In this document: positions 46,756 to 56,971 of the stretch, piece after piece
How the letters are laid out: each line of letters starts with the position of its first letter
How positions within the stretch are numbered: the stretch's first letter is position 1
Assembly (NCBI GenBank): GCA_005765155.1
Contig: VCCP01000001.1
Location: forward strand, 558,001 to 622,000
Length of the DNA stretch: 64,000 nt
Source of the DNA: Zelopaecilomyces penicillatus
Taxonomy: Eukaryota > Ascomycota > Sordariomycetes > Hypocreales > Pseudodiploosporaceae
Direction of reading: 5' to 3'
Translations under genes and position numbers: made by a program
Notes under the pieces: model-generated
What the model saw: the letters and a program-made list of their open reading frames with translations, nothing else
Database searches by the model: none
Told to the model about the DNA's origin: nothing

Positions 46756-47367
46756 ATGGGCAACAAAAATAATCGTTGTCCCCGTCCAGATGAGCCCATC
46801 CCTAGGGATAGATATGGCAGGGTGATAGCCAAACTCAAGGATGAAGAGGAGTTTGCAATTGTTCATGTACCAGACCGTCCGTCCTTTCCCAAGTCAAAAA
46901 ATGAGATACCCTCAGAAGAGGAGTGTCACACAATAATTTCCGGTTGGCAAAATGGGACTTCCGAGCGACCCGACGACTATTCATATACCGAGCCACCATG
47001 CGACTATTCACCTCAGATCAATGAGTTAAACGAGGATAGCAGCATCGGGTGCTCAAAATGCCAAGCTTCTCCCTTGATGCCTGTTCCCTTGCCCAGACCC
47101 TTTCCGTCTACAAAATCCTTCTTTCGATCGTATGGGCCGGGGCCGCGCCCAGGGGGTTTTAACTATTCACCGTCCTCGATACGGCGAGCAATGGCGCCAT
47201 GTTCTTGTTTAGCCAAGAAGAGTTTGACGTCCAAAGTTAAGCCACAGGCTCCAAAGTCGGATGAGCAGAGGGTGCGGGATGAGATTATGGGGGAAGATTA
47301 TATGGATGAAAAGAACTTTCCTTCAAAGGAGCTGAAGAAGGAGAGGCGTCAGAAGCGAAAGGACTAG
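46756..47367 (+). CDS. Hypothetical 203-residue protein with N-terminal MGNKNNRC (possible lipid anchor)
   Basis: A single exon of 203 residues without a recognised domain. It begins MGNKNNRC: glycine at position 2, a small polar residue at position 6 and a cysteine at position 8, a plausible pattern for N-myristoylation plus palmitoylation. The body is hydrophilic, rich in Pro, Glu and Lys, with a CSKCQ and a CSC motif and a very basic end (KELKKERRQKRKD). PRDRYGRVIAKLKDEEEF near 15-32 looks conserved-type sequence. There is no transmembrane segment. The start has a good context and a TATA-like sequence upstream. Function unknown; the lipid anchor is my inference. Confidence 0.65.
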   Translation: MGNKNNRCPRPDEPIPRDRYGRVIAKLKDEEEFAIVHVPDRPSFPKSKNEIPSEEECHTIISGWQNGTSERPDDYSYTEPPCDYSPQINELNEDSSIGCSKCQASPLMPVPLPRPFPSTKSFFRSYGPGPRPGGFNYSPSSIRRAMAPCSCLAKKSLTSKVKPQAPKSDEQRVRDEIMGEDYMDEKNFPSKELKKERRQKRKD

Positions 47368-47554
47368 AGGCCTGATGTGAAGAGGTGCATATGATGAGGG
47401 TCTTATCATCATTTCAAATGAATCGCGGTGTTCTGTATTCTAGATATATGTACTGTTTTACCTAGCTCTCTACTCGCATCGTTCATGTCTTTTATATCAT
47501 CTAATCATCTAAACATCTAACACCATAACCCATGCTATCCTCTTAAAAACTCTC

Positions 47555-48706
47555 TCATAGTATCCTCTTCACAGAAATCTCACCCTTCTCACCCCCATCC
47601 AACTCAATCAGTCCACCCGCCTCAATCTTCTTCTTCCACTTATTACTCTCATAGCGCGCCAATATCATTGTCAGCCGTAGTGTGACATTACTACTCGAAG
47701 CGTGCTCCTCTAGAGCCTCGGCCATTGGCGTAAACGTCCACCGGCCGAAAGCCCAATTTAGAATGTATCTACCGCTGGGGTGGTGCGCGGCTGGAGGTGG
47801 CATGTCCGCGTCAGAGTTTGTGGGTGGTGATGAGAGGGTTGTTATTGCTTTGATTCTGTAGGCTTCGTCTTTGGGGGCGGCTTTGAGGAAGGTGAGGAGT
47901 TTGTCGGTTGATACGGTAGAGCCAGGGGGGCCGGTGAGTTCGACGGAGAGTACTTCGACTTCACTCTGGTGGTTGTGGCTGTGGCTGTGGCTATGGTCTT
48001 GCGTGTTTCCGTTGGTTGTGTGATTTCCATTGGTCTTGTGGTCTCCGTTTGTCTTGTGTTCGCCGTTGACTTCTGCCTCTGTCAACTCTTTCGCTAACCC
48101 GCCATCGATGCCGAAGACAACACTCCTGTCAACCCAACCCTTGGCGCTCTTCATTTTGGCTACATCAACCTCCAGATCGCCAACCCGGTCAAGACATTCC
48201 TCATATCGGTCTTCTCCCGCAATCTCCCACTTGTTAAACACAATGAGATCCGTATACCGTGCCTGAATCTTCGCCGTGTAGCTCGTATCCTCATAGCCCT
48301 TCCAGTTCTCAACATCGATAACACTGACGACTCCATCAAGCACATATCTTCCAGTTTCCCGCGCCAGCCGATTCACCTCGAGAGCCAACGTCGCTGGGAA
48401 AGCCGAGCCGCTCGTCTCTACCATGATTCTGTCAGGCACCACAGTCCTCTCGAGCTCCTCGAGCGCGGGGCCCAGCTGGCCGACGAGGTTGCAGCAGATG
48501 CACCCATTGAGAAGCTCCTGGACACCCGAGATGGCGGAGCTTGATGCCAGCTGTGAGTCGATGGCGAGGTCGCCGAATTCGTTCTTGAGGAGCGCGAGCT
48601 TGTATTCGGGGTTTTGTTTGCGCAGCTGGGGGATCAGGTTAAGGATGAGGGTGGTTTTGCCGGACCCAAGAAAGCCAGTAACAATGGTGATGGGGATCGG
48701 CGCCAT
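47555..48706 (-). CDS. CobW/P47K-family GTPase, Zng1-type zinc metallochaperone
   Basis: A single exon of 383 residues. Family members bind metal through a CxCC motif, hydrolyse GTP and hand metal to a client; the eukaryotic Zng1 group delivers zinc to methionine aminopeptidase 1. The protein shows the Walker A GFLGSGKTT at 11-19, the metal site CICC at 69-72 and a guanine-specificity NKWE at 158-161. A long loop at 216-246 carries three copies of a six-residue xHKTNG-like unit followed by HSHSHSHNH, a probable metal-binding loop. The C-terminal CobW_C domain spans about 250-380 with ILNWAFGRWTF. The start lies directly before the Walker A strand, as usual. Zinc rather than another metal is inferred from the family. 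Confidence 0.88.
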   Translation of the reverse strand: MAPIPITIVTGFLGSGKTTLILNLIPQLRKQNPEYKLALLKNEFGDLAIDSQLASSSAISGVQELLNGCICCNLVGQLGPALEELERTVVPDRIMVETSGSAFPATLALEVNRLARETGRYVLDGVVSVIDVENWKGYEDTSYTAKIQARYTDLIVFNKWEIAGEDRYEECLDRVGDLEVDVAKMKSAKGWVDRSVVFGIDGGLAKELTEAEVNGEHKTNGDHKTNGNHTTNGNTQDHSHSHSHNHQSEVEVLSVELTGPPGSTVSTDKLLTFLKAAPKDEAYRIKAITTLSSPPTNSDADMPPPAAHHPSGRYILNWAFGRWTFTPMAEALEEHASSSNVTLRLTMILARYESNKWKKKIEAGGLIELDGGEKGEISVKRIL

Positions 48707-50467
48707 GTTGGTCTGCTGTCGCTAAAACAGTTGCAAAATTGATTGTTTTTATTTTGCCCCTCGCATTCAAGCTGCGAATTTCTAATATGAGGCCTTGCCA
48801 GGCCTTCCACGCTTTTTTGCAGATTTCTATGTCTTTGAGAAAATGCCGCTCGATTCTCAATGCCGATCTACGGCGCTTGAACATAGGCTTATCTTATCGG
48901 CATCATATTTTACCCCACGCCACCCCACCACATATGTCACCACACAAGAGTGTATCATGTTATGCGCAGGAGCATACCCTACCCTGTAACAGTCGGGTTT
49001 GTTGACAGGTGGGATGTGAACGGCCAGCGATTAGTCAATTGTCTAGTCAAATCAAATAACTGCCAAGTTTTCGTTTGCACAACTATACAAACATCCTCTC
49101 ATAAATCGATCGGCCGTTTAGTTCCCGCAGCTTCCTTCACTTGCATGGTTAAGGAAACGATTAAGCCACGGTTTATGTTGCACCCTCCTTTTGTTTTCAT
49201 ATTTTCCGATAGTTCGCATTTTGTTCAAATAGTTGCCCATTTGTGTCCTAATAGAGTTAGAAGTGGGTAGGATTAAAGTCAGAGGCTAGTCTTAAAGAAT
49301 GGTAGTTGCCTTCGGTAACCGTTGTTGCAGAAACAACATTGTAAAAAAAGAAAAGAAAAGAAAAAGTAAAGAAAAAGACAGTTTGATCCTACATTCTTGC
49401 GCTGTTTGTCACAGCTTCTGATGAAGCTCATTGGTCTTACATGTCCATCCATGGTGTAGAGAGAGGGTAGGGTCGCTTAAACTTACGCAGAAGCCAGCAG
49501 CGGCTGTCTTGACCGGCAGTAAGACTAGGCAAAAGCAGACTGGTCTAGACCAGCAGAAAACAACACACAACCTTCGGATGTTGAAGAAGCCGGCCGCCAA
49601 AACCTTAATACATTCATTATATTGAGTCAAGTGGACCAGCAAGCTAAATAAGTGATCAATCAGCTCGGGTAGATCGTAAAGCTGCGGCAAGCTGCAAGGG
49701 ATACAGTTGTGGCTGGATCGTGCAGGATGCTTCTTCTGGAAGAGGCTTACAGAAGCGTTGAAAGCCGAAGAAGGAAGATGGGCAACAAATTGCTGCAGCA
49801 AGCTTATTTGTACAGCGCTTAGAACAAGATCTCCAGCAAAGAAAGCAAGCAGTCACCTTAACAATAAGGTTTTAATTGATCTGAAAATACTCTTCAATAC
49901 TCAGTGAATCCTACCACCTACTTATTTGTTTCCGCAACGCGCGATAACAATCTTAAAAAGTTAGTTTTGAAATATTATACCCAAAGGGTTTGGGTGAGAT
50001 CTTTTCATCTCTAAATTATTGATTATGCATGTCTCCAGAATGTGGAGGGATTATGGATTTACAGAACTCGGAGGATGCCCGTGCATGAGAACTACGAAGA
50101 AACAGGGAGCATTGCTGCTGCGAGAACGACTGTAGTATACCGGCAACAGGATTGGTTCTTGTGAATCAACTACCTAGTCTGGCATACTCAAAACGTTTCT
50201 TGTTCTGTCTCATAAGCCACCTCTTGAGTGGTTATTCTTCTTCCGACATGAGTCCATCGTATTCCGATCTTTCACAAGCACAACAACGCCGACCCGGCAT
50301 CATAGGGATTCGGCATTCGGCGTACAACTTTGGGGGGGGGGTTTCCGCATCAACCTTTTTCTCCACTTCACTCACAAAACACTATACCCTACCCTATCCC
50401 TATCCATCGAAAGAGCTGTGGCATCCAACAACACCAGTTCATCCCTATATTTGACAAAGTTGCAGCA
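48707..50467. other. Divergent region between the CobW-type gene and the terpene synthase; possible element relic
   Basis: About 1.76 kb without a supported gene. An AG-rich run (about 49347-49378), a 14-bp palindrome at 49540-49553 and a pair of imperfect inverted repeats near 49264 and 49907 stand out; see the separate entry. The part next to the terpene synthase holds its promoter, with a run of G at about 50331-50340. Confidence 0.45.
49264..49916. mobile_element. Possible degenerate MITE-like element (weak)
   Basis: The stretch is framed by GTGGGTAGGATT at 49264-49275 and AATCCTACCAC at about 49907-49917, inverted and differing by one base. The inside has no coding potential that I trust and contains a 14-bp palindrome (CTGGTCTAGACCAG). 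I see no clear target-site duplication, so a chance inverted pair is quite possible. Confidence 0.2.
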
Positions 50468-52314
50468 ATGTCTCCATCATCCATCGACACCACTGAAACA
50501 TACTTGGGAGAGCATCCGCCCTCCCTGAAAACGAAAAGAGCAGAAAATGATGACACTTTCATCACAGTCATGCTTCCAGATCTATTTTGCTCCATCATGT
50601 CGGCAGAGCCACGACTAAGCCAGCATTTTGATAGGGTCAAGATGGAGTCTGATAACTGGGTAGCGGAGTAAGTGTTCTCAACTACATGCAGAAGAAAAAT
50701 AAATGTAACCACTTGGAGACACACAAAAAGCATATTGACGTGAAGAAAATTCTATGAATAGCATATTTGGTTTCGATGAACATCAACGCGCCAAAATCTC
50801 TGGGCTAGAAACCACACTTTTGGCTTGCATGTGGATGCCTGATGCGGAAGAATATTATGTTCGTTTAACAAGTGATTGGTGTACATGGGTAAGTAAAGTC
50901 GGCATTCGTGGGTCTTTTTTTTTTCTTTAAAAAAAGTACTAACTAGCGATATTGTAGGTTTTTTTCTTTGACGATCGTAAGTCCAGTAGCAATGTCATTT
51001 GCAAGTTGATGGAACGGAATTAGAGAAACTTGCTCACAAACCTAGAATTCGATGATGGCAAACTGAACGATGACCCGCAAGCGGCACGAGATGAAATTGA
51101 GGCAACGCTGGCATTGATGACCGACACGGAACAAGTCGTTTCGAAGGCTGAGCACCCAATGCGGTATATGTTTTACAGCATATGGAATAGATTCAGTGCC
51201 GTGGGTGACATGAAATACTCCATCCTGACAAAAGCTAGTAGGATCGCTGACTGTGGGTGTTTGGCAAATTAGAGATCTTCCAAAGGTGCGTTTCACTCAT
51301 GCTACTGATATATCCGTATGTTTTTTTAAAAATTCATGCTAACTATTATCCCGATAGAGCAAAAAGAGAGGTACCGGCGCAGAATGCGCAAGTTCTGTGA
51401 TGGCGTGCTCAGCCAAGTCAAGGCCAGCAGCACGTCACGCCATGTCAACATTGCTGAATATATCGAAACGAGAAGGGGATCGGTTGGCGTAGCCCCTGTG
51501 CACTCACTAACTGAGTAAGAAGAACCTTGCCCCCCCCCCTTGGTGCTGCCTGGGTTCGATAGCTGACATGATAAACACTCATCTATTAGGCTTGGTCAAG
51601 GTATTGATATACCAGATTTTATGCTCGAGCAACCTTCCATACAAGAGTGCGAGCGTCTAACATCTGAGCTCGTATTGCTGTAAGTTATCAGCAGCCAGAC
51701 ACTTTTTTTTGTTTCGATTGCTATCACAGAAGTCCAAGGCTGATGTACTTCTAGCGTGAATGATGTGATTTCTTATCGAAAGGAGCGGGTGAGTTTGCTT
51801 CGTTCAAATTCCAATAACCCCCCTATCGCAAGCAACCCTAGCTCAACTTCTCTCTACCAGGCATCCCACGCTTATCAACATAACATCATCAATATCTGCG
51901 GCCAAGACGGTCTCTCTCTGCAGCAGTCATTCGACCATGTTTCCAACATCTTGAACGCCTGTTATCGACGATGGCACATGGTAGTTGCCAACATGCCCAT
52001 TTATGGCGAGCAGCTTGACAGGCAGATATACAAATATATCGAAAACTGCCGCAACATTGCTCTCGCAAATGTACATTGGCAGTAAGAAATAGACCCTTCC
52101 TTTTTCTAAACAAAAGTACTCGCTCTTTTTTTTTTTTTTTTTTCGTAATGAACTGACTGGGGTAAAAAAAAATAGCTTTACATGTAAGCGTTATTTAGGC
52201 ACCGAGGGCAATGAAATCCGTGAGACTCGTGTGCTGAGGGTTGATCGTGACCCGGCAATGGGGGATCACGGCATTGGATCGACTCCCATCGGATCAGTGC
52301 TAGACCTGTTGTAA
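50468..52314 (+). CDS. Class I terpene synthase (sesquiterpene cyclase type), ten exons
   Basis: Ten exons (50468-50667, 50762-50888, 50958-50976, 51046-51200, 51273-51285, 51358-51514, 51590-51679, 51755-51788, 51861-52081, 52176-52314) give an uninterrupted 384-residue protein, the usual size. All introns are 69-94 nt and begin with GT and end with AG. Class I terpene synthases ionise a prenyl diphosphate with Mg2+ and cyclise the cation. Both metal sites are complete: DDQFD at 114-118 and the NSE triad N256, S260, E264 in VNDVISYRKE. The late RY pair is R344-Y345. Exons 3 (19 nt) and 5 (13 nt) are very small; exon 3 encodes the first two aspartates of the motif. The 72-nt intron 8 contains no stop, but removing it restores the family spacing. 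Substrate (probably farnesyl diphosphate) and product are inferred or unknown. No P450, acetyltransferase or regulator gene lies beside it. Confidence 0.88.
52126..52143. repeat. Poly-T run of 18 in the last intron of the terpene synthase
   Basis: A homopolymer of 18 T lies within intron 9 (52082-52175), upstream of its acceptor. Confidence 0.85.
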
Positions 52315-52654
52315 ATCTGGACAAAGCAAGCTTTTGTTGCAAAATTTGATGGGCATCATTTCATGTTAATATAATTATAGTCTCAGTATGCGCCAAGTGA
52401 TTATTAGCAGTTCAACGCTGGGAGGATTAGCTCCATGTCGTGGGTGGATGTGCATGTGCTAATTGACGTCATCCTGTATTCAGATGGCTTGGCTTGGCAG
52501 TGATAACGGTTCTGATTCAAGTTTCATCCAAGACAATAACCTCTTCGCTGCTCCCCCTCAATTCAGACAATATCGACTTGACACTTTAATCTTACTTCTC
52601 TCACCATTGCAAAAAGAGTTTTTTCCCCTAAAAACACTATTTGATAATCCAAGT
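52315..52654. other. Short intergenic region after the terpene synthase
   Basis: About 340 bases between two plus-strand genes; it must hold the 3' UTR of the terpene synthase and the promoter of the next gene. I see nothing else. Confidence 0.55.
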
Positions 52655-53048
52655 ATGACGTCGCAAAACACACAAGACGAGCAGCCAGCGCAGGCCACCT
52701 TCAAGCAGCTGCTGGACGAGAGAGCAGAGAGCCCGTCTACGCAAACACCACAAAGCTCGACACACCCGGTCGTCGAAAAGAGTGAGCAGCGCCCCCATCA
52801 TCACTGAAGGAAGTGTTTCCCTAATTAATGACTTATCGCTAACTCTCTTGTGTTCCTCACCAGTTGCCGAATACATTCCAGCAGTCTCCAAGATTCTGGA
52901 GGGAGGACCCAACAAGGATGCCAGCGATAACGATAAGCCCGAACCAGTGGGTCCTCCACACAGACCACATCACGATGAGAAAATTGAAGAGTTTGTGCGA
53001 GATCAGCATCGCAGCAAAGCCGACGATCTCTCCAGTTCTACAGCGTAG
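52655..53048 (+). CDS. Small hydrophilic protein, function unknown
   Basis: Two exons, 52655-52781 and 52864-53048, give 103 residues. The 82-nt intron has GTGAGC, a GCTAAC branch site and ACCAG, and joins VVEK to IAEYIPAVSKILEGG in frame. The protein is hydrophilic with a short helix (TFKQLLDERAES), a helical central part (YIPAVSKILEG) and a His/Pro/charged end (PPHRPHHDEKIEEFVRDQ). I do not recognise the family. Good splice signals and the protein-like composition support a real gene. Nothing ties it to the terpene synthase except position. Confidence 0.65.
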
Positions 53049-53936
53049 AGATGTGATCAAGGACAGAGAAGAGGCAGGCTGGATTGTTTGATGAATCAGG
53101 CCGTTGTAATGAATGTACGATAGCAGCTCACAAATGGATGAACTGTACCAACATTGTCACTTCATCAGCCGTGATTAACATCCCATGAAATGCACGACAG
53201 CGCAATACAGTACTGATGAGGCACATTCATTCGACATGAGCAAGGCCTATTGCATATTATGCCAGACTTGAAGATGCTCATGCGCGTTAAGTGAGGCGAG
53301 CTTACAACGTTCTACGATGCGTCACACAAAATAAATTTTTCAACAGAACGGGATGTCCCCCCTTCTTGGCAATTCTCGCCTACGAGATTCAAGGCGAGAA
53401 TTTTCCTATATCCAAGGGTTTTACTCTACTGAGCATTTCCCACAAAATGGGGAAAGGCAACGCAACACCGTGGGAGATGACAACACGAAAAAATTCGTGA
53501 GTCTGGATGAGGGTCGTGGCAGCTCAGATGCTTTTTGATAAAGAAGAAAGGGAAAAAGGAATCGAAAGAGGGGTTTGGAGGCGCGCTTTTTAAAGGCGTT
53601 GCGACGAGGGTGCGCTAGCCTGTTTCGGCTGTTGGCTGACTCATCGAAACTTGAAGGGTGGCTGGGGGTGGGGTTGCAAATACCGTTGCCTGCCAGTCGG
53701 CTTCCAACTTGGCTCCACCTCGAAATGGCATACATACAGTAGGGAAACATCACAGAGTGCAAGGTTCAAGTGGATAAGGTATTAGGTGGTTTTGCACAAT
53801 TTCTCTCATGTATTCTGTATCTATACCTGAGGCTCAAGCACTGAGTCCCAGGCACCGCAAACCCACGCTCTCGAAATGAAACAAACGCCAGTCTACGAAA
53901 GCAGTTCGTCATGTAATCGCAGCAGAAATCATTCAT
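53049..53936. other. Convergent region between the small gene and the DeSI-type gene
   Basis: About 890 bases at two 3' ends. Open frames at 53291-53538 (plus) and 53421-53762 (minus) show no motif. I see no gene. Confidence 0.5.
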
Positions 53937-55742
53937 CTATGGATTCCTCAATCCCTTCCCAATTAGCTCACTCCCAACCTCTGCCACCAGCTTCTCGCTA
54001 GGAAAACTCTTCTTCTTCGAGGCTATCGTTCCTTCAGCATCTAAAGCTCGGAGGAGATCAGCCAGCTCTCCGTCCAGCTGCGTACAATAAACCAGATGGC
54101 CCAGAGCTGACAGCATACCCTGAAGAGCTTCGGTAGAGTTTTCCTCCTGTGCAATGGCCTCGACTACCGAAGCTGCCAGTTCAACTTTGTCTTCTTCAGG
54201 AAGCCCCCGCTGTGGATCTTTGCGTCTTGATTCTCTATCCGCCAGGGCAACGTTGAACAATAGAGACGAAGCAGCAACACGCACATTGCTATGGCTCTCG
54301 TCTAGGAAACTAGATGAGATCAACTGTATGATTGGCACTCGAAGACCAGTGTTGCGCATAATTTCGTCTCCAAAGAGCGGCGTAGAGAAGAGGTTGCAAG
54401 CCATCTGTAGTGTCACCAATCTCAGCGCATAGGGACAGGCATTTTGCTGGTTCACAAACTCGACAATCCCGCGGACAGTCTTGTGTTCCCATTCTTCTGC
54501 AAAGTAACCAGACACCCGAGGATCGACAAGAGCGCACCGAAAGAGGTCCACAATCGTAAAAAGAATATCTATCGGTATATCTTTCACAGACTGTAGCACA
54601 AGACCAGCCAATCGGCCAGCATTTGGGATGACTGTATCCACAGGCCCGTTCTTGGCTCTTTCTTCAATAAAAGTCTTTAGCTCCACAACCTCGGGTTTGT
54701 AGGCAATATGGTCTCCCATTTTGGCCATCAGTTTGGGTAATGGTGGTACTTTGCTGAACGACACAGGCTTCACATTCGGGTTAGAGAAACTTGGTAGACG
54801 TAGTTTCTGATGTGGGTGTAGGGGAAATGCCATTTGAACCAAGAGCTGTATGTTTCCTCGGAGAGTAGCCGGATCCGCTCCAGTCCATCGGTTTTCCTCC
54901 TCGCCTCTCAAGAATGTGACCAAGGTAGGAGTGGCGCGGACAGAATATTGGCTAGCGATCAGTCCAGCTTGAGGCTGTGAAATGTCAATCTTGATCAATA
55001 TTGCCTTACCATCCAATTCTTCCGCCAGCTGGTCATACAAAGGGTACAAAACTTTACATGGTGGGCATGTTGCTGAGGTGAAGAAGATGACTGCACATGA
55101 CTGTTTCGCCTTGTCCAGTAGAGTCGATAGCTCTGCATGGCTGCTCACAATGTTGACTTTTGAACCGGACTTGGCGTGACCATTGAGTGAGGCTGGATTC
55201 TGAGCACTATGTTCCAATCCCAAGTCTGAACCTCTCTGCCTGTTGCCATTGACCCCCTGCACGAGTTGGGGTAGCAGCATGCGACCCATCGGAGAATCCA
55301 TGACTGCTTGTGGCATCTGGGAGATTTTAGTTGGAATACCCTTTCCTAACAAAAAGTTGGAGAATGAATCGGTGAAATTGTTGCAATTGTGACGAAGCAA
55401 GTCATATGCCTAAATATGACCTGTCAGCGCCATTCTCTCGTTAAAGGGGCCACTCGTCCCATCACATACCTCCAATGTAAAGATAGGTCGCACAGAGTCT
55501 AGATACTCTTCTATGATATCCATAGGTAGATCAGTGCTACCTAGATGTATGCGCTCTAGGGGCTGCCCGAGATGAGAGGATCCTGGCGATATGGCGATGA
55601 TTCCCCCATCGTAGACATATTCGCGACCCCGTAGCTCAATTGAGGTGTGATAGATGGCATCGAGCTGGAATCCCAGGATTCCCATAGACATCTGCCGAGC
55701 GATGCCACCGGAAAGATCGTAGACGAGTAGATGCACGTCCAT
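53937..55742 (-). CDS. PPPDE (DeSI-type) peptidase fused to thioredoxin and PUL domains
   Basis: Two exons, 55742-55470 and 55409-53937, give 581 residues. The 60-nt intron has GTATGT and ATTTAG. The N-terminal PPPDE domain has its catalytic pair: H32 in YHTSIEL and C100 in RHNCNNF; such papain-like enzymes remove SUMO or ubiquitin. A thioredoxin domain follows at about 175-285 with CPPC at 206-209. The C-terminal half, about 300-575, is helical and matches the PUL repeat domain that binds the Cdc48/p97 ATPase in other proteins, with NQQNACPYALRLVTLQMACNL and NVRVAASSLLFNVAL. The combination suggests a Cdc48-linked deconjugating enzyme with a redox or scaffold module; this function is inferred from the domains. 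Both catalytic residues are kept. Confidence 0.88.
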
Positions 55743-56971
55743 CTTGATATATGTGAGTCCCTTGAGGAGCAGCTTGATGCACCAAATTCACAATTTGATG
55801 GTAGTCACTGCGATACGAATAGTCCTGGCTTGCAGAGCAGAAAAAATTAAAACCAAGAATAGTTAAATTTGAACCCTGGTTAATGCAGAAGTTTGGGTTG
55901 GAAACTCAGTTGACGGTGGGAATAGCTTGCTGGATTCTATGGCTGAGGCGAGTACGGAGGCAGCGGCTGTCCACGTAAAGCGGCGAAGCTTCTGGATCGA
56001 GGATGTGCGTCTCATAGCGCACGAGGCCGCCAAACATGTCTTGACTGAAAGCTATGTCCCAACTTTACTTGGATTTTTCAGTGATTAAATGCAATTTCTG
56101 GAAGTTTCATTATTTATTCTAGCAAACGTCGACATGAAATATCTAAATTCAGCATTTATGGGAACCAGATGGCCAGTCGATTGAATCCACCCTGGTATGC
56201 CTACCTACCCTGCAGAGAGTGGCTGGAAGTCGCCGCGTCAAACAATACCAAGCAATTCACCCAACACCCTTGTTTGGGAATGAGGGCAGCATGGAAAAGA
56301 GAGATGGGGATGCAGATTTCAACGAATTGACCTTAAAAAGTCATCTTACCCGTTAGAGTAACTACCTTACATGGCAAATGCGATATCGTATAAATGCCAA
56401 ATTCTCGTCTGTTACAGTCCAACCCCACCACTCCTTGAAAATCTTCCAATGGACACGTTTTGGAGGGGCGATTAGCATTCCTTGGCAGAAATTTTGCAGT
56501 GTTCAGCTCATTCAGTGGAACTGGTGTCACTAGCGGCACCAGGGCCGTTGGGGCGGGATTGCCTGCAACCATCGCTGTGCCTAATCTTGCCCCTGTCCAC
56601 GCAACCCCTCACAGCGAACCCCCCCCTGAACGAATCAAAGTACAGGGACGCAATACAGCCAACGTCAGTGGTACCTAATTGCACCCAACTCTATACGCGT
56701 CCGTGTGCATTTTTTTTGATGCGCCAATCTAATCCCGAGTACCTCCTTATCCAAGACCTTCCAGCGCCTCCTTTTCCCCCCCATATCCGTGACAGTGGCA
56801 TTCTGCAGGCTTTCCCTTCCCCCCCCTTACTAGCCCTTTTTAATCATATCAACTTTTCTTCGGTCACTCCCTTTGCCACTCTTTGCTAGGTCGCATCCCC
56901 ATGTGTACCGTCTTCCTTCCCTCATAAACTTCTTCGTTTCTGTCGTTCCACGCCTTGAGCCCTGCGGCCTG
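55743..56971. promoter_or_regulatory. Divergent region between the DeSI-type gene and GDA1
   Basis: About 1.2 kb separate the two starts. Long CT-rich tracts with runs of C lie within 250 bases before the GDA1 start, typical of a strongly expressed fungal gene. I see no further gene. Confidence 0.5.

Noticed and set aside
49409..49801. Minus-strand frame of 130 codons before the terpene synthase
   Set aside because: No recognisable transposase or other motif; it lies in the possible relic element and is opposed by equally long frames.
48706..53048. A terpene biosynthetic gene cluster around the synthase
   Set aside because: No P450, dehydrogenase, transferase, transporter or Zn2Cys6 regulator adjoins it; neighbours are a CobW-type GTPase and a small unknown.
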